Assembly (NCBI GenBank): GCA_934087065.1
Contig: CAKOIS010000007.1
Coordinates: 1-42,989, forward strand
From: an uncultured Bacilli bacterium
GTDB lineage: Bacteria > Bacillota_I > Bacilli_A > RF39 > UBA660
Reading direction: 5' to 3'
DNA: 42,989 nucleotides
Under the pieces are notes generated by a model. That model was not told the DNA's origin. It searched no databases and saw only the letters and a list, made by a program, of their open reading frames with translations. A program made the translations under genes and the position numbers. This document shows positions 24,066-31,949 of this stretch, in pieces (within the stretch, counting starts at the first letter, position 1; the number at the start of each line of letters is the position of its first letter).

Positions 24066-25041
24066 CTTGTTTATACAATAATGTTTGGTCAGACATTGAG
24101 TTTTGATAATTCATGTTGTGTGCACTTTCCAACTCTTTTATTTTAGCTTGAAGTTCAGCTATTATTTCGTCTTTTTTCATTAGTTCTGCTCTTATTCTTT
24201 CAAAGCATATTTCAACAGCGTCTTTTTGTTGTTCTGTTTTTCCTTCTTGTTTGTATAATTCTTGTGGTGTTACAAGTTTTTCACTGCTTACTTCAGGCAT
24301 ATCAAATACAGGCTCAGGTACTGGTTCTGATGCGACATCAACTACTGGTTCATTAGCAGGTTCAGGTATAGGTGTTGCTGTCTTTGTAGAAGTTACATCT
24401 ACAACTGGTTCAGAATTAACTGGCATTACTGGAGTTTCTGGAGTTACAGGTGCAACAGGTTCTGTTGGACTAGCAGCTGCGATTTGGTCAAATATGTTTG
24501 TACTTTCTTCTGTAGGTTCAGCTTCAACCGGTTTTACTTCTGGTACTACTGAAGTTGGTTCCTGTACTGGTGCTGGTTCAACAGGAGTTTGTGCTGATGC
24601 TTGTGGAGCAGCGATAGTTTCTGAGTCTACACTCACTTCTGGTGTTTCAGAAGAAGGATTTTCAATTGTAAAAGAACTTTCCAAAGAAATACTTGCAAAT
24701 TTTTCTTTATCAGTATCTTTTATTCCAATTACTCTTGAACCTAATAATTCTACAACACCACTTATATTCTTTGAACTATCCATTTTATTTCCCTGAATAA
24801 TTGATTTCATAGCTACTTTTACATTATCCCATACGCTTTCATCAGTTATTGCAACAAACTTAAATAATCCTGGAGTTTCTTCAGTTACTTCAGAAATATA
24901 AACTTTACTCATTCCTTCTTTTAATTTTTCATTTTTTGATATTATAGCAAATGTCTTATTTAAATCTTTTATGTCAAAATAATATACTATTTCTACATTT
25001 TCATTTGTCCCATCTAAATTTTTAACAGTGATTGTTTTCAT
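24058..25041 (-). CDS. Pro/Glu/Val-rich linker protein with N-terminal beta domain and C-terminal coiled coil
   Basis: I do not recognise this 327-residue protein. Residues 1-120 form a compact domain beginning MKTITVKNLDGTNENVEIVY, which resembles small DUF1292-type proteins in pattern only. Residues about 130-255 are a disordered Pro/Glu/Val/Thr linker with imperfect repeats of EPVVDV. Residues about 265-310 form a coiled coil (ERIRAELMKKDEIIAELQAK). No signal peptide or membrane segment is visible, so it is probably cytoplasmic. A scaffold or adaptor is possible but not shown. The stop codon is inside a terminator hairpin. Confidence 0.6.
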   Translation of the reverse strand: MKTITVKNLDGTNENVEIVYYFDIKDLNKTFAIISKNEKLKEGMSKVYISEVTEETPGLFKFVAITDESVWDNVKVAMKSIIQGNKMDSSKNISGVVELLGSRVIGIKDTDKEKFASISLESSFTIENPSSETPEVSVDSETIAAPQASAQTPVEPAPVQEPTSVVPEVKPVEAEPTEESTNIFDQIAAASPTEPVAPVTPETPVMPVNSEPVVDVTSTKTATPIPEPANEPVVDVASEPVPEPVFDMPEVSSEKLVTPQELYKQEGKTEQQKDAVEICFERIRAELMKKDEIIAELQAKIKELESAHNMNYQNSMSDQTLLYKQAA

Positions 25042-25075
25042 TATCTCACTCTCCTACTATTAACATCATACCATA

Positions 25076-25102
25076 AAAAAACATTTTTTACAAATGTTTT
25101 TT
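25076..25102 (-). terminator. Terminator after the yutD-like gene
   Basis: AAACATTT (25079-25086) and AAATGTTT (25092-25099) pair and are flanked by A and T runs on both sides. It would work for the minus-strand yutD transcript and lies upstream of the next gene. Confidence 0.7.
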
Positions 25103-25109
25103 GAGTTTT

Positions 25110-25379
25110 TTAGCTATTTTTTTCTAAAATGAAGTATTTACAACCATAAGCACAATTTTCTTCTATATATTTATCTATTTTTTGATAGTCATTTATGCTG
25201 TTATTAATCTTATTTTCTTTTTTTGTAAATCCTTTTAGTCTTAATTTTGAATAAGCATAATCTCCCACGATGTAATCGTAATCTTTAAAGTAATCAGTTA
25301 CCAATTGTGTTACTTCTTCAATGTCAAAACACTCACCTTTATCTTTTATTAATTTATATTCTTGTTCTAATAAGGTCAT
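25110..25379 (-). CDS. yutD: YutD family protein (DUF1027)
   Basis: This 89-residue protein matches YutD in length and motifs: FKDYDYIVGDYAYSKLRLKG in the middle and the C-terminal CAYGCKYFILEK, which parallels the family's CNFGCAYFVLK. Function is unknown; the two conserved cysteines suggest metal binding or a disulfide. A purine-rich site (GGAGGGAAAA) lies directly upstream. The next gene upstream is yunB, as expected from Bacillus gene neighbourhoods. Confidence 0.8.
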   Translation of the reverse strand: MTLLEQEYKLIKDKGECFDIEEVTQLVTDYFKDYDYIVGDYAYSKLRLKGFTKKENKINNSINDYQKIDKYIEENCAYGCKYFILEKNS

Positions 25380-25417
25380 TATTTTCCCTCCTAATAAAAT
25401 TATACAACAAATTTAAG

Positions 25418-26146
25418 TTAATTGCTACTAGTAATCGGGCTAGTTACTGCATAAGACCCACCGTACACGTTTGGAATTTTACCTTGTATTATTTTTACCA
25501 CTAACGGAATACTATTATTTACTAATACGTCTTTTGAAATTAGCGGTAACATAAATCTCATATTTACTGTCACGTCAATGTAAACTTTTAGTAAAGAGTT
25601 GTTTATGCCATATGATGACACTTCTGTTTTAATATTGCTTACTACACTGCCTATTACTTTGGCTTTTAGTGGAACTTTTGGTCCAATATTTGAAAGTGTG
25701 TAGTTTCCAGTAATATATCCCAATGGTATTTTGTATATTAGGTCCTCTGTTTCAATCTCGGTGTCTTCAAGTTTATATATTCCGTTTTCAAATAATTTTA
25801 AATCTTTATATACTGCTTTATTTAATTTCACTAGGCTTTTGTTTATTTTAGCTGTGTTAAAGTCTACGCTTATTACTTCATCACTCTTATTTGTAAGTGT
25901 ATTAAAAAAAGACATTGTTTCTTCTTCGGAAAATGAAATACTTTCTACTGCGTCGCTTATTATTAATGAACTTATCTTTTTTACTTCGTTTTCAGCATAC
26001 GCTTCTAATGGTGGCACAATTTTCGTATTTATGTATTTAAAGATTAAACTGACTATTAGTAAAACTAGAAGTACTACAATTAAAATAGTATCTTTTTTTG
26101 TTAGTTTTATTAACACATTTCGTTTTAATCTCATTTTCTTTTTCAT
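25418..26146 (-). CDS. yunB: Sporulation protein YunB
   Basis: This 242-residue protein has one N-terminal membrane segment (about 20-42) followed by an extracytoplasmic domain. IPLGYITGNYTLSNIGPKVP, then IKTEVSSYGINNSLLKVYID and IPLVVKIIQGKIPNVYGG are the characteristic blocks of YunB, a sigma-E-controlled protein of Bacillus mother cells needed for normal spore formation. Its presence suggests the organism, or a recent ancestor, forms endospores. It lies 38 bp upstream of yutD on the same strand. Confidence 0.88.
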   Translation of the reverse strand: MKKKMRLKRNVLIKLTKKDTILIVVLLVLLIVSLIFKYINTKIVPPLEAYAENEVKKISSLIISDAVESISFSEEETMSFFNTLTNKSDEVISVDFNTAKINKSLVKLNKAVYKDLKLFENGIYKLEDTEIETEDLIYKIPLGYITGNYTLSNIGPKVPLKAKVIGSVVSNIKTEVSSYGINNSLLKVYIDVTVNMRFMLPLISKDVLVNNSIPLVVKIIQGKIPNVYGGSYAVTSPITSSN

Positions 26147-26180
26147 ATTAAATTATATAATAAAAATAAAGGAACTATTA

Positions 26181-27080
26181 CTAAAATAGTCCCAAATCAA
26201 ACACGTAGTTACCTATTATTACTAGTGAAGCCACTATTGAAAATATAAGTATTATTATCAAGAATGTTTTTACAAATGAAGACTTTTTCACACTTTTTTC
26301 TAATTCATCAAAGCCTTCAAAATCATCTTTACTAAATGTCATTGAGTTTGTGTAAAAGCTTTTGTCTAAATCACTCATTTTTTCTTTTAGGTTAACTAAT
26401 TCTTCAGTTTTTTGTTCTTGTAAACTTTCGGCTTCTTTAGTCTCAAGCTTTTTAGCGTCAATGTACTCGCTTATTTCATTTGTTAAGTCTTTTTTACTTT
26501 GTTCTTCTTCAATTGGGCCAGTTGTATCTCCGCCTGCCATTAATTCTTCTAGTAAGTTTACGTCTCCTTTATGTATTGTTACAGTGTTTATTAAATCCAC
26601 TATTGTTCTTTCGTCTGTATTCAAAGTTGCTGTTGGCTCATCAACGTCATCGTTGTCTATCTCTTTATACATCTTTATTTTGTCAAGAATATCATATTCA
26701 CTACTTCTTACTTGTTTATATCTTTCTTCGCTATATTCAATACTTCTATTTTCTCTTGCTTTTTCTAAAACGGAATTGATGTCATAAACTTTTTTAACTT
26801 CACTTTTTGGTACTGAAGTTGGTTCTTCTTCAGGCAAGGAAATCATTTTTCTTCTAACTTTATTTTTTTCGTTATTTTCATTAATGTATTTTTTAATTTT
26901 TTCTAGGTCAATTGTTTTACCAGTTTGTTCAATTATTTTAACATTTGAATTGTTGTTTACACGTGAAAGCTCACACTCTTTTACTTCGTCATACAAAGCA
27001 ATATTTTTGCTTACTCTACTTTGAGTGTTTTCTACTTGCTCATTATTTAAATAATTATATCTTTCCATTCTAGAACTCAT
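26181..27080 (-). CDS. Tail-anchored membrane protein of unknown function, 299 aa
   Basis: The product is a largely charged, helical cytoplasmic protein with a single membrane segment at the very C-terminus (FVKTFLIIILIFSIVASLVI), followed by a short outside tail. Sections around 65-75 and 210-245 look like coiled coil. I start at the ATG at 27080 because GGTGAAAA lies just before it; an ATG four codons upstream overlaps that site. No family is recognised. It is the first gene of the run leading to yunB and yutD (35 bp gap), so an envelope or sporulation role would fit but is not shown. Confidence 0.6.
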   Translation of the reverse strand: MSSRMERYNYLNNEQVENTQSRVSKNIALYDEVKECELSRVNNNSNVKIIEQTGKTIDLEKIKKYINENNEKNKVRRKMISLPEEEPTSVPKSEVKKVYDINSVLEKARENRSIEYSEERYKQVRSSEYDILDKIKMYKEIDNDDVDEPTATLNTDERTIVDLINTVTIHKGDVNLLEELMAGGDTTGPIEEEQSKKDLTNEISEYIDAKKLETKEAESLQEQKTEELVNLKEKMSDLDKSFYTNSMTFSKDDFEGFDELEKSVKKSSFVKTFLIIILIFSIVASLVIIGNYVFDLGLF

Positions 27081-27134
27081 ATTTTTCACCATATTAATTT
27101 TATCATATTTTTTGTAAAAATAGAAGTATATTAA

Positions 27135-27176
27135 TTGATTTTCTTTAAATTTAATTATATAATGATTTTAGGAGGA
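27135..27176 (+). promoter_or_regulatory. Promoter and RBS of the ferredoxin gene
   Basis: TTGATT (27135-27140) and TATAAT (27158-27163) are 17 bp apart. GGAGG (27171-27175) precedes the ATG at 27183. It lies back-to-back with the start of the tail-anchored protein gene. Confidence 0.75.
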
Positions 27177-27182
27177 AATGAA

Positions 27183-27380
27183 ATGGAAAAGATAGAAATT
27201 AATAAGGATGCATGTATCGGATGTGGAATGTGTGTTCATGACCATCCAGATTATCTAATTTTTGATGAAAACGGACAAGCTGAACCTATTGGAAAGGAAG
27301 TTAAACTTGAAGATAAGAAAAGCTTTTTAGATACAATTGAAAGTTGTCCTACTGAAGCTATTTCAATAGTTCTAGAATAG
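27183..27380 (+). CDS. Ferredoxin, single [4Fe-4S] cluster
   Basis: This is a 65-residue one-cluster ferredoxin of the type found in Bacilli and thermophiles. The cluster ligands are Cys11, Cys14 and Cys17 (CIGCGMC) and Cys55 before Pro (ESCPTEAI). It carries single electrons in the cytoplasm; partners are not encoded nearby. It is a monocistronic unit with its own promoter and a terminator shared with the convergent pseudouridine synthase gene. Confidence 0.92.
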   Translation: MEKIEINKDACIGCGMCVHDHPDYLIFDENGQAEPIGKEVKLEDKKSFLDTIESCPTEAISIVLE

Positions 27381-27386
27381 AAAAAA

Positions 27387-27406
27387 AGTCTTACAAATGT
27401 AAGACT
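27387..27406. terminator. Bidirectional terminator between ferredoxin and pseudouridine synthase genes
   Basis: AGTCTTAC (27387-27394) pairs perfectly with GTAAGACT (27399-27406), with an A run before and a T-rich run after, so it can stop transcription from both sides. Confidence 0.85.
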
Positions 27407-27409
27407 CTT

Positions 27410-28120
27410 TTATTTTAAACTGTATAGTTTTTTAACTTCTTTTAAAGATAATTCTCTATATTCCCCACTTCTTAAACCACTTAAATCTAAAAATGCGTAC
27501 TTTTCTCTTTTTAATTTTTCCACGTCATAATTTAAAGCGTTAAACATATCTTTTACTTGGTGGTTTCTACCTTCAGTTATAACAACTTTTACATAACTTA
27601 CGTCTGTTTTTTTGTCGTATCTATCTAGTTTGAAACTAGCTTTTTTTGTCTTTTTACCATTTAAAAGTATTCCGCTACTTAAGGTAAGAGCGTCTTCTTT
27701 TTTAAAGAAACCTTTAACTTTTGCATAGTATTCTTTTGTAACGTCATGCTTTGGGTGAGTTAAAATATTTGATAGTTCTCCATCATTTGTAAGCAAGATT
27801 ATGCCTGTTGTGTCATAGTCAAGCCTACCAACTGGAAACACTCTTTTTTCACTTTTTACTAAATCGCAAACTGTTTTTCTTCCTTTATCGTCAGTTACTG
27901 CACTTATTACGCCGCGTGGTTTATAAAGAAGAAAATATGAATGTTCTTGCTTTCTTAAAATTTGATTATCAATTTCTATTAAATCTGCATCAGTTACTTT
28001 AGTACCAAGTTCTTTTACAACACTTCCATTAACTTTTACTTTTCCTTTTAATATCAATTCTTCAGCTTTTCTTCTGCTAGTATAACCACATTCACTTATA
28101 AATTTTTGTAATCTTTCCAT
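27410..28120 (-). CDS. rluB: RsuA/RluB-family rRNA pseudouridine synthase
   Basis: This enzyme converts a uridine of ribosomal RNA to pseudouridine. The 236-residue protein has an N-terminal S4 RNA-binding domain (MERLQKFISECGYTSRRKAE) and the catalytic domain with the RsuA-family motif PVGRLDYDTTGIILLTNDGE, in which Asp of GRLDYDT is the nucleophile. EGRNHQVKDMF is the second family motif. I start at the ATG at 28120, preceded by GGTGT. RluB modifies 23S rRNA and RsuA 16S; the length and lack of C-terminal extension do not settle which. Confidence 0.88.
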   Translation of the reverse strand: MERLQKFISECGYTSRRKAEELILKGKVKVNGSVVKELGTKVTDADLIEIDNQILRKQEHSYFLLYKPRGVISAVTDDKGRKTVCDLVKSEKRVFPVGRLDYDTTGIILLTNDGELSNILTHPKHDVTKEYYAKVKGFFKKEDALTLSSGILLNGKKTKKASFKLDRYDKKTDVSYVKVVITEGRNHQVKDMFNALNYDVEKLKREKYAFLDLSGLRSGEYRELSLKEVKKLYSLK

Positions 28121-28144
28121 AAATAACACCAACTACATTATAAA

Positions 28145-29200
28145 TTATTTTTTCCAAAAAAACAACTTACTTTTTAATGAATGTTCTTTTTGAAGTTTAG
28201 AAATTATAAATATATTAGTTTCTGTTACATATTCATTGTTAACATAAACTTTAGCTTTTCCTATTACTTCTTTATCTTTTACTTTCTTCTTTTTTATGAT
28301 ATCTATATCTATTTTAATCTTATCTCTTTCATCTTTCTTTAGCATTACTTCTATGTCTTCATTAATATACAAGTGGTAGTTTTTATAATATTCGCTTTTT
28401 ATATTAAATGTTTTTTTATTCAATATTTTATAGCTATCATACTCTTTAAAATACTCTTCATATAACTTCTTGTGGGTATTAAATCTATCTTTTTCTTTCA
28501 TTGTTACTACAATTAACTCTTCACCTGCTTTAGTTGCACTTGAAACAAACATATAACCCGCTTTTTCTGTGTAGCCAATTTTTCCACCTGTTGCAAATTT
28601 ATAACTTCTTAGTAGTTCATTTTTGTTATACCAAATGTGAGCTTCAACGTTAGAAGTGAGTGTATACTTTTTTAATTTTGTAATTTCCATAAATGTCTTA
28701 TTTGTAGTTGCATATCTCATTAAAAGAGCTAAATCATGGGCAGTGCTTATATTTTCTGTCTCATTATCTAGTCCATGCGGATTTTTAAAATTGGTAGATG
28801 TCATTCCTAGCTTATTTGCAAGAATATTCATTTCTTTTATAAAGTTATCATATCCAATAGTCTCTGTAGCTATTACCATTGCTGCGTCATTACCACTTCG
28901 CAAGTTAAGTCCAACTAGTAAATCATATAAGGTCATACATTCTCCTACATCCAAATAAATCATTGAACCATAGACACTTAGTACTTCTTTTCCTGCACAG
29001 AGTACGTCTGTCGTGCTTGCGTTTTCTAAAGCTACTAAGGATGTCATTATTTTTGTAGTACTTGCAATTAGCATCTTTTTGTCCATGTTTTTTGAGGATA
29101 AAATTCTAGAACTTTTAGTGTCCATTACAACGTAACTTTCTAGTGCATCAATTTTTAAAATTGGAATTAATAAAATAACAAATAATATAATCTTTTTCAT
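28145..29200 (-). CDS. D-alanyl-D-alanine carboxypeptidase (DacF/PBP5-like)
   Basis: This is a 351-residue penicillin-binding S11 serine peptidase, secreted by a signal peptide at 1-18, that trims the last D-Ala from peptidoglycan side chains. Ser47 and Lys50 form the SxxK motif (ASTTK), and SGN is at 102-104. The third motif, normally KTG, reads KIG at 207-209 (GGKIGYTEKAG). The C-terminal beta domain (about 250-340) is present, but no C-terminal amphipathic anchor is evident. It is the second gene after pseudouridine synthase in a minus-strand run. DacF is a sporulation-linked member of this family; dacA is the alternative. Confidence 0.87.
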   Translation of the reverse strand: MKKIILFVILLIPILKIDALESYVVMDTKSSRILSSKNMDKKMLIASTTKIMTSLVALENASTTDVLCAGKEVLSVYGSMIYLDVGECMTLYDLLVGLNLRSGNDAAMVIATETIGYDNFIKEMNILANKLGMTSTNFKNPHGLDNETENISTAHDLALLMRYATTNKTFMEITKLKKYTLTSNVEAHIWYNKNELLRSYKFATGGKIGYTEKAGYMFVSSATKAGEELIVVTMKEKDRFNTHKKLYEEYFKEYDSYKILNKKTFNIKSEYYKNYHLYINEDIEVMLKKDERDKIKIDIDIIKKKKVKDKEVIGKAKVYVNNEYVTETNIFIISKLQKEHSLKSKLFFWKK

Positions 29201-29225
29201 AGCAAATTTTATGTTTTAAATAAAG

Positions 29226-29261
29226 AAAAAAGAACTTATTCTTGTTCATAATTATAAGTTC
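29226..29261 (-). terminator. Terminator of the lipoprotein gene
   Basis: On the minus strand GAACTTAT (29261-29254) pairs with ATAAGTTC (29239-29232) across the last codons of the gene, followed by a T run. Confidence 0.7.
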
Positions 29262-29781
29262 CATGTATTTTTTCTAATGTAGTTTTGTCAAGTGGCGACA
29301 CTTTCCAACTACCATCTTCTTTAGTTAAATTTATTTCTATTGTGTATTCTACTCGGTCAGTAGTGTTTTGCATAGATTTAAGTTTGTAGTCCATAAACTT
29401 GTCGTTATCGTACGAGTCATTTGTTAAGAATTCACTTTCATGAGTACTTTTATAACTTTCAGCGTCTTTTTGAGCTTTATAGAAATCGTATACTGTTATT
29501 TTAGTTTTAACAGTTGCTTCATCACCATTTACTGTTTCGTCTTCTATAGTATACTTTAAATCTGAGTACTGCATTTTCATAATATTAGTGTATGTAGTTT
29601 TTTGATAATCAGTTGTTAATGTTGTTCCTTCTACAACTAATTCTAAATCGTCTAATACTGCATTATCTAGACTCTGATATTTTTTAAATAACTCTTCTAC
29701 TTTCTTTGTTGGAGTATTTTTATTTAGACTACACCCTACTGATAAGAACACACTTAAACATATAACTAAAATTTTCTTCAT
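29236..29781 (-). CDS. Lipoprotein of unknown function, 181 aa
   Basis: The N-terminus is a lipoprotein signal peptide with the lipobox LSVGCS; Cys17 would be lipidated. The mature part is a single alpha/beta domain of the 'DUF4878/NTF2-like' appearance (EELFKKYQSLDNAVLDDL, then GDEATVKTKITVYDF and EDGSWKVSPLD), but the family assignment is weak. It is probably attached to the outer face of the membrane. A GGTGG site precedes the start. Confidence 0.72.
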   Translation of the reverse strand: MKKILVICLSVFLSVGCSLNKNTPTKKVEELFKKYQSLDNAVLDDLELVVEGTTLTTDYQKTTYTNIMKMQYSDLKYTIEDETVNGDEATVKTKITVYDFYKAQKDAESYKSTHESEFLTNDSYDNDKFMDYKLKSMQNTTDRVEYTIEINLTKEDGSWKVSPLDKTTLEKIHGTYNYEQE

Positions 29782-29826
29782 TATTCCACCTCTAGTTATA
29801 GATTAACCAAAAATTTCTAATATATA

Positions 29827-30459
29827 CTATTTTTTTACAGTTAACATATTTAACAGAGAATAGAATTCACGATGTTTATCTGTATAATCTTTTTTTATGG
29901 ATTTTACTAACAAAGTGTAGGCATTTGTAGCTGCTTCTTTATTAAACCATTCATAATATAAATAATTAATTTTCTCTTCATCTAATTTTATAATTTCTAA
30001 TTCTTCTAGTATTTTAACGACTAAAGTGTTTTCGTCTCTTAGCATTTTGTTTTTGGTGATATTATTATTAATCACATTATATGCTAATGCAGTCATTCTC
30101 ATCGTTTTAGACATATTAGATATTTCTACTTCTTCATTAATTAAAAATTTACTCTTCTTTATAACTAAACCTTTTTTATCAAGCAGCACCATAAGGCTAT
30201 TTATTCCATCAGTCACTATAAACGAGTACTCAAGTGTTTCTACATTTTTTGATGTAAACACTTGTGTTTTATCTTTTACTACACTTAGAAACTCTTCAGC
30301 TATTCTTACTTTTTTGTATGTCAAATCTCCTAAAATATTAGTTTTAACCTTAAATAATGGACACCTTCTTACGTGATAAAAATCGTCTATTGTCTTCCAG
30401 TCATAAAAATCATAAAGCGTATCATTAAAATTTACTAATATATCATACACATATACCAT
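29827..30459 (-). CDS. DUF3603-like protein, 210 aa
   Basis: This soluble protein starts MVYVYDILVNFNDTLYDFYDW and continues with HVRRCPLFKV. That opening resembles a conserved Bacilli family I recall as DUF3603, whose function is unknown. I start at 30459 because AAAGGA lies 9 bp upstream; the longer open frame runs into the preceding gene. No catalytic motif stands out. It directly follows a two-segment membrane protein gene (2-bp gap). Confidence 0.6.
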   Translation of the reverse strand: MVYVYDILVNFNDTLYDFYDWKTIDDFYHVRRCPLFKVKTNILGDLTYKKVRIAEEFLSVVKDKTQVFTSKNVETLEYSFIVTDGINSLMVLLDKKGLVIKKSKFLINEEVEISNMSKTMRMTALAYNVINNNITKNKMLRDENTLVVKILEELEIIKLDEEKINYLYYEWFNKEAATNAYTLLVKSIKKDYTDKHREFYSLLNMLTVKK

Positions 30460-30461
30460 AG

Positions 30462-30662
30462 TTATTTTCCTTTCCTTAAAGCATAAATTATTAAAAGTAC
30501 TCCAGGAATTATAAGTAGACATTCCCACCTTCTAGATATATAGTTTACATAATTTATAAAAGTATACCCGATGCTTAATAAATTTATATATATTATAATG
30601 AATGTTAAACTAAATCCAGTTAAAAGTATTCCTATAATTAAAGTTAAAAATTTGAATAACAT
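30462..30662 (-). CDS. Small two-segment membrane protein, 66 aa
   Basis: The product has two hydrophobic segments (about 3-26 and 48-62) separated by a short loop, and ends in a basic tail ALRKGK. No family is recognised. GGGAG lies 9 bp before the ATG. It is the first gene of a two-gene unit with the DUF3603-like gene and is divergent from uppP. Confidence 0.6.
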   Translation of the reverse strand: MLFKFLTLIIGILLTGFSLTFIIIYINLLSIGYTFINYVNYISRRWECLLIIPGVLLIIYALRKGK

Positions 30663-30710
30663 ATTTACACTCCCTACTTAAATAGTATTTATTTATAACA
30701 AGTTTTAGTA

Positions 30711-30716
30711 TATAAT
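30711..30716 (+). promoter_or_regulatory. Likely -10 box of uppP
   Basis: A perfect TATAAT lies 16 bp before the uppP start. The matching -35 (TTTATT, 30688-30693, 17 bp away) is weak. GGTGAT (30722-30727) is the ribosome binding site. Confidence 0.5.
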
Positions 30717-30731
30717 TATATTGGTGATATT

Positions 30732-31535
30732 ATGAAAGAGATATTAATTTATGTATTTTTGGGTATTGTGCAAGGTTTAACCGAGCCATTACCAATTAGT
30801 TCAAGTGGGCACGTTTTTGTTTTGAAGAAACTTCTTGGAATTACCACAAGTGACTTAAATTTTGAAATTGTTGTTAATTTTGGTAGTTTACTTGCTATTT
30901 TACTTATTTATAAAGATGATCTAATTAAACTTATTAAGAATTTCTTTATGTATTTTAAAGTAAAGAATGAAGAAACCAAAAGGGATTTTAAATACTGCTG
31001 GTTAATTGTGCTTGGTAGTATTCCAGTTGGTATAATGGGATTATTATTTAAAGACGCGATAGAAGAAAAACTTAATAATATGACAATTGTAGGAATTGCA
31101 TTTTTAGTTACAAGTTTATTTTTACTTTTAGTTAGTAATATCAGAGGTAAAAGAAAAGAAAGTGATATGAATATAATGGACTCATTTGTTATTGGACTTA
31201 CTCAAGTTGTAGCTTTAATTCCTGGAATAAGTAGAAGTGGTTCTACATTGATTGGTGGCTTATTTAGAAAACTTGATAGAGAAACAGCATTAAAGTACTC
31301 ATTTATGCTTTATATTCCAGTCAGCGTTGGTACTACACTACTTGGTTTCAAGGATTTATTAGAAACTTCTAACTTACATGACATCATACTTCCTTATGGA
31401 CTTGGATTTATTGCTTCAATGGTAGTGTCATACTTTACTTTAAGATGGTTTATAGGCGTGGTTAAAAAGGGTAATTTAAAATATTTCAGCTTATACACTT
31501 TAATACTTGGAATTTTAATTCTTATATTTATGTAA
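30732..31535 (+). CDS. uppP: Undecaprenyl-diphosphatase (BacA type)
   Basis: UppP recycles the undecaprenyl carrier of cell wall synthesis by removing one phosphate, and gives bacitracin tolerance. The 267-residue polytopic membrane protein has both conserved motifs: GIVQGLTEPLPISSSGHVFV near the N-terminus (Glu and His catalytic) and IPGISRSGSTLIGG in the second repeat. Eight or so membrane segments are visible. It is a single-gene unit closed by a strong bidirectional terminator. UppP would support the wall, teichoic acid and polymer pathways encoded elsewhere in the window. Confidence 0.95.
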   Translation: MKEILIYVFLGIVQGLTEPLPISSSGHVFVLKKLLGITTSDLNFEIVVNFGSLLAILLIYKDDLIKLIKNFFMYFKVKNEETKRDFKYCWLIVLGSIPVGIMGLLFKDAIEEKLNNMTIVGIAFLVTSLFLLLVSNIRGKRKESDMNIMDSFVIGLTQVVALIPGISRSGSTLIGGLFRKLDRETALKYSFMLYIPVSVGTTLLGFKDLLETSNLHDIILPYGLGFIASMVVSYFTLRWFIGVVKKGNLKYFSLYTLILGILILIFM

Positions 31536-31542
31536 GCAAAAG

Positions 31543-31572
31543 AAAACTCTAGAATAATATCTAGAGTTTTTT
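31543..31572. terminator. Bidirectional terminator after uppP
   Basis: AAAACTCTAGA (31543-31553) and TCTAGAGTTTT (31560-31570) form an 11-bp perfect stem with a 6-nt loop, followed by a T run on the plus strand. It also contains the stop codon and last codons of the convergent gene. Confidence 0.88.
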
Positions 31573-31926
31573 AGTTTTTTGTAATAAAAATGATGCTTCA
31601 ATTATAGGGTCTATATGTTGATAACCCATGTCTTTAGAAATTGGACTTAATTTTAAGCTATTACCAAATTTTTCTTTTTGTTCTTTTAAGAATAATTGTA
31701 TTTCACTCACATTTTCAAATTTTTCTTCTTCTCCAATTCCTCTTAATTCAGGATATGTAGATAAAACATATTCTTTTAATATAGGTAATACTCTAATCAT
31801 TTGATGAGTGTATATTTTATCATTTGTTAAATAATCAACTGCGTCACAAAGTTTATCAAGTTTAGCAAATATTCTACCTGTTGTTAATGAAAGAATAATA
31901 CCTAAATCAAATTCTTTACTTTCCAT
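31561..31926 (-). CDS. Hypothetical protein, 121 aa (phage/ICE-type small protein?)
   Basis: The start ESKEFDLGIILSLTTGRIF and the following DYLTNDKIYTHQMIRVLPIL resemble short proteins common in Firmicute prophages and conjugative elements (I recall the name DUF7736, unverified). No catalytic residues are evident. AGGGAGG lies before the ATG. No other phage gene is adjacent, so here it may be a resident gene. It follows the M3 peptidase gene (23-bp gap) on the same strand. Confidence 0.5.
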   Translation of the reverse strand: MESKEFDLGIILSLTTGRIFAKLDKLCDAVDYLTNDKIYTHQMIRVLPILKEYVLSTYPELRGIGEEEKFENVSEIQLFLKEQKEKFGNSLKLSPISKDMGYQHIDPIIEASFLLQKTKKL

Positions 31927-31949
31927 GTCAAACCTCCCTTATGTGTCAA

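Noticed and set aside
24251..24796. Plus-strand open frame of 181 codons opposite the Pro/Glu-rich protein gene
   Set aside because: It is the reverse complement of a repetitive linker, giving a Gly/Ser/Thr-rich product with no ribosome binding site. The minus-strand gene has a start, domains and a terminator.
31561..31926. Prophage or conjugative element around the phage-type small protein
   Set aside because: No integrase, structural, replication or attachment-site sequence is seen nearby; flanking genes are housekeeping.
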